From the NCBI GenBank assembly GCA_937900165.1, contig CALCCX010000147.1, positions 1-12,668 of the forward strand: a DNA stretch of 12,668 bases. The letters are read 5' to 3'. Positions within the stretch are counted from its first letter, which is position 1. Every line of letters starts with the position of its first letter. Shown piece by piece: positions 5,870-12,580 of this stretch. A program made the translations under genes and the position numbers. A model generated the notes under the pieces. It saw only the letters and a program-made list of their open reading frames with translations, was not told where the DNA came from and made no database searches. The DNA is from an uncultured Acidimicrobiia bacterium (GTDB lineage: Bacteria > Actinomycetota > Acidimicrobiia > Spongiisociales > Spongiisociaceae).

Positions 5870-7393
5870 TCAGAATTCGAAACCGAGGATTTCGACCGCG
5901 AGCTCTAGGGGAACGCCGTCGATTGTCACCGTCCTTCGATCTCCCGAGAGTTCGAGGAGGGCGGTGTGCGAACCGCTGCTGTCGAAAGACAGGATGTAGA
6001 TGCCCTCGTAGGCCTCGATGCGCTCCACCGTGCCATCGGCTGGATCAAGCCAGGAAATCTCGGTGACGGAGTGTGCAGTGTCGATCGGTCGCCATTCGCC
6101 AATCACGAGGCTCATTGACAATCCGTCAAATCCGCCGATCCAGATCTGACGATCGGAACCATCAAACACGGTAAGGACCTGTACGGCGCCTGTAGCAACG
6201 TCCATTTCCAATGCAGAAGACGAGCCTTCGGCGCGGGTCATGACATACAACCCGGCTCCGGCGAGGTCCCAAACGAGACCGCCCAGCCCGCCATCGGTGT
6301 TGGAGGGGCTGGCGATCTTGAACCGTTTCTCGGACCCGCTGGAAAGCGTCCGCAAGACAATGGTGTCAAGGGGTGTGACAACAAAGCCTTGCTCTGGTTC
6401 AATCGGATCCGGTAGGCATTGGGACGCTTCCAAGTAGGCCAGAGTGAGGCCATCGGGCGACAGTACCGGGTTGAGTCCGGGACCAATGACGCTGACCAGC
6501 CCGGTGAGGAGGTCGATCTGACTCGCCCGACCACGCGAACCCTCACAACTGAACCAACCGTCCTCGAATCCCGTGCCGTAGTAGCCGATCGTCCCCTCAA
6601 TCTGGGGTACTGAGGAGAATCGGCCATCAGCGTCAAAGGCGGGGTCCACGACTCGAAGCACTTCACCCGTCTCGAGGGAAATGACAACGAGAGCCCCGTT
6701 CGCCCGATCGATGGCGATTCCAGTGCCAAACTCGAATCCGATGTCGGCTGATGGGATTTTCACACCGAGATATCGCGCGTAGCACCGCGGAGAAAGGTCG
6801 CTCAAAGTCGAGCACACATCATCGGCGGCGGACTTAGTCGGCGACTCGCCCACGAAAACGAAAAAGAACCCCGGAGTCAAGGATGGGTACAGGTCCGCTT
6901 CGAGGACACCGACGCCGGGAAGGTCGAGGGAAGAAGCGAAGGCTTCGACATCACCAAGTTCATAATCATCGTATGACAAGGAAGCGATCACCGACGTCCA
7001 GGTACCGAAAGGCGGCTCGGCAGCCAACGCGGGTGCTTGCGTGGTGGCAACGGGCTGGACCGGCTCCGCGGGTGCCGCGAGGCTCGAATCGGTAGTGCTC
7101 CGACTGCTCGAGATCGAGGTAGGTGGCGCGCTCGTCGCGGGCGCAATCTGTGCAACCGACGTGACAACGCCAGCTGGAGGGACTGGCTCAATTGGACTAC
7201 CAGGCAGACTCGAAAGACCAATCGCAATTGTGACAATGGTGGCTGCCGCAGCCAGAGACCCGAGGACGGAGGCAACTCTACGCCGCCGCCGAGCTGAAAT
7301 CGCGGCTGACTCGATGCGATCCCAGACACCCAGGTCGCTGACGTCTGGCGTTTGATCCTTGAAGTATTTCGCGATTTGAGCATCGGGGTTCAC
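5870..7393 (-). CDS. Membrane anti-sigma-like protein with beta-propeller-like outer domain
   Basis: A 507-residue single-pass membrane protein. Residues 1-39 form a short cytoplasmic part ending in RRRRR; 40-62 are the membrane helix (VLGSLAAAATIVTIAIGLSS); 65-128 are a Pro/Ser/Thr/Ala linker. About 165-210 is a small two-cysteine module (Cys194, Cys204) resembling SPOR-type repeats, and the rest has repeated beta-propeller-like segments such as NGALVVISLETGEVLRV and NPVLSPDGLTLAYL. Cys283 and Cys326 could form a second disulfide. Its GTG start overlaps the sigma factor's TGA (GTGA, 7390-7393), so the two are translationally coupled. The location and topology suggest an anti-sigma factor with an external sensor, but the classical HxxxCxxC zinc motif is absent, so this role is inferred. 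The gene ends 64 bases from the convergent YjbR-like gene. Confidence 0.8.
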   Translation of the reverse strand: MNPDAQIAKYFKDQTPDVSDLGVWDRIESAAISARRRRRVASVLGSLAAAATIVTIAIGLSSLPGSPIEPVPPAGVVTSVAQIAPATSAPPTSISSSRSTTDSSLAAPAEPVQPVATTQAPALAAEPPFGTWTSVIASLSYDDYELGDVEAFASSLDLPGVGVLEADLYPSLTPGFFFVFVGESPTKSAADDVCSTLSDLSPRCYARYLGVKIPSADIGFEFGTGIAIDRANGALVVISLETGEVLRVVDPAFDADGRFSSVPQIEGTIGYYGTGFEDGWFSCEGSRGRASQIDLLTGLVSVIGPGLNPVLSPDGLTLAYLEASQCLPDPIEPEQGFVVTPLDTIVLRTLSSGSEKRFKIASPSNTDGGLGGLVWDLAGAGLYVMTRAEGSSSALEMDVATGAVQVLTVFDGSDRQIWIGGFDGLSMSLVIGEWRPIDTAHSVTEISWLDPADGTVERIEAYEGIYILSFDSSGSHTALLELSGDRRTVTIDGVPLELAVEILGFEF

Positions 7394-7851
7394 TCTGAGA
7401 CCTCCAGTTTCGCTCGCAGCGTGTTACGGGCCCGATTCAGATGCTGACTGACGGACCCCTCGGACACACTCATCGCCTTCGCCACTTCGGTTACCGACAG
7501 GCCGTCGCGGTAGAACAGAACGGCGGCGATTTTCTGTTTCAAGGGAAGAGACTGCAGCGCAGCGGCCGCACCACGGACCCTCGACCTGTGCATGTTCCGA
7601 AGCTTGTTGTTGGCGACCCGACGGACCCAAGCAGTTAGGTCGTCGTAGCGCGAGACGCGTTTCCAGCGGACACATAGTTGGATGAAGGCCTCTTGGGTCG
7701 CGTCCTCGGCGGCGGCGAGATCACCGCCGGCTAGGGCGAGCGACCGGACGATACGCTGATACGACTGGTTGAAGAGAGCCTCGGGCGAGGAAGGCCGGAG
7801 TAGCTCGGTGCTCCGTGACTGAACCGCATCGTCGCCCTCGATCGATCCCAT
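7390..7851 (-). CDS. SigE-type ECF sigma factor
   Basis: A 153-residue extracytoplasmic-function sigma-70 protein. Region 2 spans about 26-90 (FNQSYQRIVRSLALAGGD, then AAEDATQEAFIQLCVRW with the core-binding and -10 recognition helices). Region 4 spans about 99-150, with the helix-turn-helix LSVTEVAKAMSVSEGSVSQH. The size and the AEDATQEAF pattern fit the actinobacterial SigE-type group. It directs RNA polymerase to a stress regulon that cannot be read from this window. The ATG start at 7851 has no clear Shine-Dalgarno sequence. It is first in a two-gene operon with the overlapping membrane protein, the usual sigma/anti-sigma order. Autoregulation would be expected, but I could not identify an ECF promoter pair. 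Confidence 0.9.
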   Translation of the reverse strand: MGSIEGDDAVQSRSTELLRPSSPEALFNQSYQRIVRSLALAGGDLAAAEDATQEAFIQLCVRWKRVSRYDDLTAWVRRVANNKLRNMHRSRVRGAAAALQSLPLKQKIAAVLFYRDGLSVTEVAKAMSVSEGSVSQHLNRARNTLRAKLEVSE

Positions 7852-8270
7852 CAGCCCGAAGGGGGTTTGTCAAGAAGGCAAGTACCGTCATCGACAGCGA
7901 GCGCGTGTACGAGTGGCCATCGCAAAATGTCTCTCCAGTCTTGTCCTAAATAATACTGCCATCTGATACACCCCACAGCGAGCTATTTCCATGACACGCA
8001 CGAAACCCCGCGCCTGTTAGGAAAGATGCCCGGCTTGACGATACGAGGCCCGATCGGCTGATCCGTTGATTCAGGCCGCAAGCCGTGATGTCCCGGCGTG
8101 GGTGGCCTATCCTAAAATTGGGAACCTCGGCACGGACCTCAATCGTGACTCACTTGCGGGCGACACTGGCGCACCACCACATTCGCCCAGTGCGTCAAAT
8201 AGCAATCGACGCCACCTGATCCGCCCATATTCGGTCGACACATCGAGATTCGGGCCGGTAGGTTCTCGGC
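7852..8270. other. Intergenic region between divergent sigma and DinB genes
   Basis: These 419 bases contain no gene I can support. They must hold the sigma operon promoter. An AT-rich patch at 7944-7957 (ctaaataatactgc) stands out from the GC-rich surroundings and reads TATTAT on the minus strand, a possible -10 about 100 bases upstream of the sigma start, without a good -35. A 9-codon ATG ORF at 7991 has no ribosome site and is probably chance. Confidence 0.4.
8235..8264 (+). promoter_or_regulatory. Promoter of the DinB/DUF664 gene, apparently leaderless
   Basis: TCGACA (8235-8240), an 18-base spacer and TAGGTT (8259-8264), with 6 bases to ATG 8271. Transcription would begin at or next to the start codon, giving an mRNA without a leader, and no Shine-Dalgarno sequence is present. 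Confidence 0.45.
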
Positions 8271-8789
8271 ATGCTTCGGTTTCACCTTGCTCCCACGACC
8301 ACCCACGAACAGCCGACATTGCAGGGGATGCTCGACATGCAGCGTTCGATTCTGTTGTGGAAGCTCGATGGTGTTTCCGAGGAGGACGCCAGGCGGCCAC
8401 TTGTGTCCTCAGGCACCAGCCTGCTCGGGATCTTAAAGCACATGGCCTGGGTCGAGCTTTGGTGGTTCGTCGAGTTCATAGGCGGCAGCTCACTCGACTA
8501 TCCGTGGAGCGACGAAGACCCAGACGCCGACTTCCGCATCGAGCACGGGGAGACGATTGCGGGCATCTCGCAGTTCTACGCCGATTCAGTGTCCCAAGCC
8601 AATGAGGTCATCGCCAACGCCGAGAGCCTCGAGGTCACTGGATCGTTACCAAGCGGTGAGCCGGACCGTCGCCAGCGCTCGCTCCGCTGGGTCCTCGTTC
8701 ACATGATCGAAGAGACCGCCCGCCACGCCGGCCACCTCGACATACTCCGCGAACTCATCGACGACAGCACGGGCTACTACCCAGAGTAG
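8271..8789 (+). CDS. DinB-family (DUF664) protein
   Basis: A 172-residue four-helix-bundle protein of the DinB/DUF664 group. Family marks are QRSILLWKLDGVSEEDARRP (24-43), SLLGILKHMAWVELWWF (50-66), the DEDPDADF segment (81-88) and the C-terminal LRWVLVHMIEETARHAGHLD (138-157). DinB-fold proteins bind one divalent metal through three histidines; His57, His152 and His155 are the likely ligands, with His144 nearby. In actinobacteria many relatives are thiol-dependent (mycothiol) S-transferases, but the substrate here is unknown. The length is normal and nothing is missing. It ends 25 bases before the convergent PIN relic. Confidence 0.88.
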   Translation: MLRFHLAPTTTHEQPTLQGMLDMQRSILLWKLDGVSEEDARRPLVSSGTSLLGILKHMAWVELWWFVEFIGGSSLDYPWSDEDPDADFRIEHGETIAGISQFYADSVSQANEVIANAESLEVTGSLPSGEPDRRQRSLRWVLVHMIEETARHAGHLDILRELIDDSTGYYPE

Positions 8790-8808
8790 GGGAGGGGCAA
8801 CCAGAAGC

Positions 8809-8896
8809 TGTTGCTCACCACACCACTGGTTTGGCCGGGTGTCGATGTCGGCGCAGGCGAGCGTCTTTCGTGATGAGTTTCAAGCCGTGTTCGACC
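8809..8896. repeat. 88-bp direct repeat, copy 1 (PIN gene 3' end)
   Basis: This segment matches 12581-12668 in the same orientation with no gaps and 12 mismatches by my alignment (76 of 88 identical). It covers the last 26 codons of the PIN relic plus 6 bases beyond its stop. The second copy is cut by the window end, so the true repeat may be longer. Confidence 0.85.
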
Positions 8897-9147
8897 GCCG
8901 TTGCGTAGATGACTCGATCGGCGTGGTCGCCAGGAAACGATGTCGGAAGCGATGTTGCAGAGTCGGCAATAGCGGCCGTCACACCGATAGTCCGTACTTG
9001 TTCGCTGAGTCCATCGAGCCACGACCGTACCGGGGTCGCCAGCCAGGCGAGTTCAAACCAGGTGATGCCGCTCACTGCCAGTGCGTCAGCCTGCTCGATC
9101 GCCTGTGTCGCCCCGGTGCTGAGCATGTCGGGCTCCGCCGACCAGGT
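8815..9147 (-). pseudogene. PIN-domain (VapC-like) toxin lacking its N-terminus
   Basis: The frame from ATG 9126 encodes 103 residues that align with the PIN subgroup running LS..A..AIE.AD.LAVS.I.W.E.A. Acidic residues Glu25 (ITWFELA), Asp67/Asp70 (GDHADRVIYATA) and Asp88 (LITKDARL) are present. Homology continues upstream of the ATG through TWSAEPD (to about 9147), but then becomes unrelated (RFTDNRIATRP) where MI.LDTH..LW should be. The first catalytic Asp of the nuclease is therefore missing, and no antitoxin gene precedes it; the region upstream is the promoter of the divergent VapBC pair. It is probably an inactive relic. Its 3' end is repeated at the right edge of the window. Confidence 0.75.
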
Positions 9148-9170
9148 CGGTCTGGTCGCGATCCGGTTGT

Positions 9171-9218
9171 CAGTGAATCTCTTAAGTCACTCACTTTCGA
9201 CGTCTGATATACTCACTG
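9171..9218 (+). promoter_or_regulatory. Promoter/operator of the VapBC-type pair
   Basis: A strong -10 box, TATACT (9208-9213), ends 6 bases before ATG 9220, so transcription should start at the initiation codon (leaderless). CAGTGA (9171-9176) and TCACTG (9213-9218) form an inverted pair, and further TCACT repeats lie between them (9187-9195). Ribbon-helix-helix antitoxins bind such repeats to repress their own operon, so this is the likely operator. The -35 is weak. Confidence 0.5.
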
Positions 9219-9219
9219 T

Positions 9220-9465
9220 ATGAGCAAACGCCTCCAAGTCATCCTGTCCGACAAGGAATACGAGGAATTGAGCTCGGTGTCGGCGTCAGAAGGGGTAACG
9301 GTGAGCGAATGGGTTCGTGGGGCTCTGCGCAAGATGAATCGTGATCGATCTCTTCTCGGTGTAGACGGGAAACTCGACGCAGTTCGAGCTGCGGTACACC
9401 ATCAATACCCTTCAGGCGACATCGAGACGATGCTCGCCGAGATCGAGGCTGGATACGAGCAGTGA
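9220..9465 (+). CDS. Ribbon-helix-helix antitoxin (VapB-type)
   Basis: An 81-residue protein. Its N-terminal half has the ribbon-helix-helix pattern: KRLQVILSDKEYEEL (beta strand and first helix), turn, then GVTVSEWVRGALRKM (second helix), as in CopG/RHH DNA-binding antitoxins. The C-terminal half (about 50-81, ending IETMLAEIEAGYEQ) is probably the flexible toxin-binding part. Antitoxins of this type neutralise the partner nuclease and repress their own promoter. The TGA stop overlaps the toxin's GTG start by 4 bases (GTGA), a standard coupled toxin-antitoxin arrangement. The gene appears to be transcribed without a leader. Confidence 0.88.
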   Translation: MSKRLQVILSDKEYEELSSVSASEGVTVSEWVRGALRKMNRDRSLLGVDGKLDAVRAAVHHQYPSGDIETMLAEIEAGYEQ

Positions 9466-9857
9466 TCTTCATCGACTCCAACATCCCCATGTATCTCGTT
9501 GGCGCCGACCATCCCAACAAAACCGACGCGCAGCGGTTGCTCGAGCGGTCCATTGTCGAAGGTGAGGCTCTTGTCACGGACGTCGAGGTGTTCCAGGAGA
9601 TACTCCATCGCTACGTGGCGATCGATCGGCGCGAGGCGATCTCACCTGCCTGGGAGCTGCTCATCTCGATCACCGACCAAGTGGCCGGCATAGACCTGCC
9701 CGATGTCACCGCGGCGAGGGACCTGCTCCTGGCCGAGACGGATCTTTCGGCGCGCGACACGATTCATGTGACTGTGATGCGTCGTCTCGGGTGCTCCCGG
9801 ATAATGACCTTCGACCGGGCCTTTGATGGCGTACCCGGGGTGCGGCGAGTGCTCTGA
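9462..9857 (+). CDS. PIN-domain toxin (VapC-type ribonuclease)
   Basis: A 131-residue PIN-domain protein, the normal VapC length. The acidic metal-binding residues are all visible: Asp5 in MIFIDSNIPMY, Glu46 in EVFQEIL, Asp99 in LSARDTIHV and Asp118 in IMTFDRAFD. VapC toxins are Mg/Mn-dependent endoribonucleases that cut tRNA or rRNA and stop growth when freed from antitoxin; the specific target cannot be read here. The GTG start overlaps the antitoxin stop. This PIN is not closely similar to the relic at 8815, whose motifs belong to another PIN subgroup, so this is an independent module lying between the two related PIN copies. Confidence 0.9.
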   Translation: MIFIDSNIPMYLVGADHPNKTDAQRLLERSIVEGEALVTDVEVFQEILHRYVAIDRREAISPAWELLISITDQVAGIDLPDVTAARDLLLAETDLSARDTIHVTVMRRLGCSRIMTFDRAFDGVPGVRRVL

Positions 9858-10568
9858 TCGGCCATCAGCAACCCTGTCTCGGTGTGGGGGAGCGAGGGAC
9901 TTGGGACTGATCTCCTCGATCCCCTGTGCTCGCTAGCTTCATGGTCGTCCTGTGGGTTGGCTCGGGTCGGTGACCTGTTGGAGGCAACGGAATACACGCC
10001 GCCCTTGGGGAGATAATCCGCTGTCACAGATCCGAGTCGTCTCCTCGACCACGTCCCGTCGTCATCGGAGACACCGTGCTTGCGGGCGCTTACCTCGATG
10101 TCCACCTACTCACGACAGGCCAAACCTTATCGAACGTCAACATGTGTTGACTCCCGGTGAAGCCACTTCCGGCCGAATGCGTGAGGATCCGGGGCGCTTC
10201 GATGGGACGACATTGAGGAGGGTTTTCTGCTCGCAATCAATCGACCTGCAGCGCTCGGCGATCGATGAACAGTGGTGGCGAAGAGGGTGGTCGCGGCTCA
10301 CTGACGTTCAGTGTCGTTGGCTACCGACGTTTCGGGTCGCCGGACACTCTTGTAGTCGCAGCACGCGAGCAAGCGCTGTGCACTCTCATTGAGAACGCTT
10401 CAGCAACCCAAGGCGTAGCTGACAGCCCGGCACACATCGCCCATGGTGACGTCGTCCACGGTGCCGACGGGGCTTGTGAGTGACGGTTAACGTTGTCACA
10501 TCAGACCGTCACACTAACTTGTCGGTGTCTACAGCTGCCGACAGCTCTACATCAGCATGCCGTAGGGC
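9858..10568. other. 711-bp region with no supportable gene
   Basis: Open frames exist on both strands (for example 9952-10392 rightwards), but they are Arg/Ser/His/Trp-rich and lack protein-like patterns. One short stretch around 10052-10140 reads VVIGDTVLAGAYLDVHLLTT before a stop and could be a gene fragment, but I cannot name it. Two inverted repeats lie at the right end: GTGACGGT/ACCGTCAC (10480-10487/10505-10512) and TGTCGG/CCGACA (10520-10525/10538-10543). Both are just downstream of the leftward VOC gene and might help to end its transcript, although no U-tract follows. I read the region as degraded DNA. Confidence 0.5.
10480..10512. repeat. 8-bp inverted repeat downstream of the VOC gene
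   Basis: GTGACGGT (10480-10487) and ACCGTCAC (10505-10512) are perfect inverted arms separated by 17 bases. They lie about 57 bases beyond the VOC gene stop. They could be a termination or mRNA-stability hairpin or a protein site; no T-run is present. Confidence 0.35.
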
Positions 10569-11240
10569 CTATTCGTGAACGAAGACGCAGAATTCGTTGC
10601 CTTCAGGGTCGGCGAGCACGTTCCAATTGATCTCGTCGTCCATGGGCCGCAGCAGGGTGGCTCCCGTGGCGATCAGCTCATCGATGTCATGAGCAACGAT
10701 GTCGAGGTGGATGCGGTTCTTGGTCTGCTTAGCTTCCTCGACCGGCCCGAAACTCATGTTGTCGAATGGCACATTCGGTATGCGTTCGATGTAGGAGAAC
10801 CCGCGCGCATCGCTTGACTGCTCGCCGCCGAGTACCGAGGCCCACCAACGTGAGATCGCTTCGTGGTCCGCGGAATCCACAACCATTTCGTACAGCCGGT
10901 AGACGGGTGGCCGTTCTCGAAGGAACAGGCAGAACTCGCCGCCTTCGGGATCAGCCATGACGTCCCATGGGAACGAGTCGGCATCGACCACTGACGCGCC
11001 GAGATCCACGAGCTGGGCTGACGAGGAACCATGAATGTCCAGGTGGATGCGATGCTTGTACCTCTTGGGCTCGGGTACTTGATTGATCCAGATCGTGTGA
11101 GCCTTGGTCCGACCGGTCAGGAAGGCGTCGCCGGTCTCCTGGCGGTGAAACTCGAGGCCGATGGCAGTGGCCCAAAAGGAACCGAGGACAGCGGCATCGG
11201 CAGCGTCGATGCAAAGGTTCTTGAAGGTTGCGATGCCCAT
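10569..11240 (-). CDS. Two-domain VOC (glyoxalase-like) protein
   Basis: A 223-residue protein with two tandem VOC modules: about 1-108 and 115-223. Each has the fold's edge strand (RIHLDIH at 64-70; RIHLDIVAH at 176-184) and the closing motif (MADPEGGEFCLF at 95-106; LADPEGNEFCVF at 209-220). His66/Glu102 and His178/Glu216 are in the positions that often hold metal in VOC enzymes. Glyoxalase_6-type members of this shape are common in actinobacteria and mostly uncharacterised, so I assign no reaction. I chose ATG 11240 because the open frame upstream of it (to 11348) is not VOC-like and because a -10 box sits at the leaderless distance before it. Confidence 0.88.
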   Translation of the reverse strand: MGIATFKNLCIDAADAAVLGSFWATAIGLEFHRQETGDAFLTGRTKAHTIWINQVPEPKRYKHRIHLDIHGSSSAQLVDLGASVVDADSFPWDVMADPEGGEFCLFLRERPPVYRLYEMVVDSADHEAISRWWASVLGGEQSSDARGFSYIERIPNVPFDNMSFGPVEEAKQTKNRIHLDIVAHDIDELIATGATLLRPMDDEINWNVLADPEGNEFCVFVHE

Positions 11241-11246
11241 CGTTTC

Positions 11247-11252
11247 ACCGTA
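11247..11252 (-). promoter_or_regulatory. -10 box of the VOC gene, apparently leaderless
   Basis: On the minus strand TACGGT is followed by GAAACG and then ATG 11240, the same 6-base spacing seen before the antitoxin and DinB genes. The -35 is not convincing. ggtgaaacg could alternatively serve as a weak ribosome site. Confidence 0.4.
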
Positions 11253-11356
11253 GCCGCGAGAACGGATCACGGACGGGCATGTAACCGTCCAAGCTCCCTT
11301 CGCAACCGACGCGGCTGACGGGCCCGTGGGATGGCGGTGGACGAGCACTCCACACG

Positions 11357-11631
11357 TTCGCGACCACTCACGGGGCGTTCGGCGATGCCTGTAACGAGCA
11401 GCCGGGCGTCGAGATGCTCGGTGGTGAGGCGCTGGGAGACGGCTCGATGGCTACAACCCTGCGCACCCGCGGCGGCGAGTGGCCGTCACTGACGGGCCTT
11501 GCGCTGAAGCGGCCGAACAGATCGGGGGTTTCTACCTGATCGAGGCACCGGACCTCGATACGGCCATTGACCTTTGCCGCATCCTCCCCGCCTATGACAT
11601 CGAAATCCGACCCGTCCTCGACATCGGCTGA
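11357..11631 (+). pseudogene. DGPF/YCII-domain protein remnant, frameshifted
   Basis: Two frames together rebuild a YCII-related (DGPF) domain. Frame A (11357 to about 11482) gives THGAFGDACNEQPGVEML, then GGEALGDGSMATTLRTRGGEW. Frame B (11485-11631) gives VTDGPCAEAAEQIGGFYLIE, then APDLDTAIDLC and IEIRPVLDIG, ending at TGA. The shift lies between 11480 and 11487 and is explained by one lost base after TGG (11480-11482). The name-giving DGPF motif reads DGPC, and about 30 N-terminal residues are missing upstream. Intact DGPF genes sit next to ECF42 sigma factors, and a sigma relic follows directly with a 38-base overlap. Confidence 0.8.
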
Positions 11632-12015
11632 TCGGGTCATCGCCGAGACCCACCGGGCTGACTGGGGCCAGTTGCTCTCGATGCTCGTGACACGCACATG
11701 CCGACTCGACCTCGCCGAGGACGCGCTGGGCGAGGACGCGCTGGGCGAGGCCTTCGCCCGAGCCAGTGCCCGATGGCCAACCGCTGGCGTTCCAGCCAAC
11801 CCCGGCGGCTGGCTCTGTACGACGGCGTCGCGGCTGATCGTCGGCCGAGGCGATCCATGGGCGCAAGGCGCGGCTGTTGGCCGTCGGCTCAGAATGGGTT
11901 CAACCTCGGCCTGGCTCGAGCCTCCTACACCGACGCGTTGGACTTGTGCGCCAATGAAGTCGAGCGGGAGCACCTTGCAGCCCGGCTTGATGCTCTCGAC
12001 TCGACCGACGCATAG
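11594..12015 (+). pseudogene. ECF42-type sigma factor remnant (internal deletion, frameshifts)
   Basis: From ATG 11594 the frame encodes a recognisable ECF42 N-terminus: DRVIAETHRADWGQLLSML, LDLAEDAL, EAFARASARWPTAGVPANPG and GWLCTTASRLIV, the sigma region 2. Around 11850 the frame is lost. The tail reappears in another frame (about 11900-12015) as LARASYTDALDLCANEVERE, then HLAARLDALDSTDA and a stop, matching the end of the C-terminal TPR-like extension. Intact ECF42 proteins are about 400 residues, so region 4 and most of the extension (roughly 250 residues) are deleted. A perfect 15-base tandem duplication lies within region 2. The gene cannot make a working sigma factor. Confidence 0.8.
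11717..11746 (+). repeat. 15-bp perfect tandem duplication
   Basis: gaggacgcgctgggc occurs twice in direct succession (11717-11731 and 11732-11746). It inserts Glu-Asp-Ala-Leu-Gly in frame into the LAEDALGEAFARA helix of the sigma relic. Relatives have a single copy, so this is a slippage insertion. Confidence 0.85.
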
Positions 12016-12131
12016 AGACGCGCAAACCAAGTCCAGCACCGGCGAACAGTGCGGGGCCGCTGCACCCCAAGCTCGTCGCTGACCACGACGACTTTCCAGC
12101 CCGAACAGATGTGACCTTGCTGCGTTTGCGG

Positions 12132-12137
12132 TAGGGT
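12132..12137 (+). promoter_or_regulatory. -10 box of the hydrolase-like gene, possibly leaderless
   Basis: TAGGGT lies 7 bases before ATG 12145. The sequence around 12111-12116 (gtgacc) resembles a -35, but the spacer would be short (15 bases). It fits the leaderless pattern of neighbouring genes, with weaker support. Confidence 0.35.
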
Positions 12138-12144
12138 CGGTTGC

Positions 12145-12579
12145 ATGAGCCATCAGCGAGTCGTGCTCGTCTGCTTGCCAAGCGGTACGAAGTTCTATGA
12201 TCCGGGCCCCGAAGAGACCAAAAAGCGAAACGCGCAGCTGGTCGATGCATGGAGCGACGATGTGACCAGCATTGTCGGCACCGCCTCCGGCGGGTTCGAC
12301 GCGCTGCGGCGATGCGCGATGTCACCAAGCGTTGAACGACTCGTCATCCTTTCAACCCCTTTTGACCAAGATGCGCTCGCTGAGATCGACATCGACGCGA
12401 TTGCGGCAAAAACGCTACTGCTCTTTGGCCAAGCCGACCCGGAGACCGGCCACAAACACGGCTCGTCGTGGCAGAGGCGGCTTCCGAACGCACGACTCGA
12501 AATGGTGCCAAGAGCCGACGCCAATCTGCTCGTGCCCATGTGGCACCGAGTACTGCGCCACGTAGCCCCCAGCCGCTAG
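12145..12579 (+). CDS. Small alpha/beta-hydrolase-like protein
   Basis: A 144-residue protein with parts of an alpha/beta-hydrolase fold: a first strand VVLVCLPSG (6-14), a nucleophile-elbow-like TSIVGTASGGFDALRRCA (41-58, Ser48), strand VERLVILSTPFD (63-74), then TLLLFGQADPETG (90-102, Asp98), typical of the acid-bearing strand. Where such proteins usually end with a catalytic His (gaDHnLL type), this one reads RADANLL, with Ala126, though His134 follows in PMWHRVL. At 144 residues it is shorter than most family members (200 or more), lacking the cap region and some early strands. It may be a minimal member, a non-catalytic one or a decayed one. It lies between the sigma relic and the second PIN copy. 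The family call is moderate and the activity unknown. Confidence 0.6.
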   Translation: MSHQRVVLVCLPSGTKFYDPGPEETKKRNAQLVDAWSDDVTSIVGTASGGFDALRRCAMSPSVERLVILSTPFDQDALAEIDIDAIAAKTLLLFGQADPETGHKHGSSWQRRLPNARLEMVPRADANLLVPMWHRVLRHVAPSR

Positions 12580-12580
12580 T

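Noticed and set aside
7991..8020. 9-codon ORF in the sigma-DinB intergenic region
   Set aside because: Too short, no ribosome site, and no coupling to a following gene.
8066..8605. 179-residue rightward ORF overlapping the DinB gene
   Set aside because: Out of frame with the DUF664 motifs; Arg/His-rich shadow.
9952..10392. 146-residue rightward ORF
   Set aside because: Trp/Arg/Ser/His-rich composition typical of a wrong frame in GC-rich DNA; no start signal and no family pattern.
10265..10483. 72-residue rightward ORF beginning MNSGGEEGGRG
   Set aside because: Partly protein-like, but no family is recognised, the start is weak and it lies in degraded DNA; not enough to call a gene.
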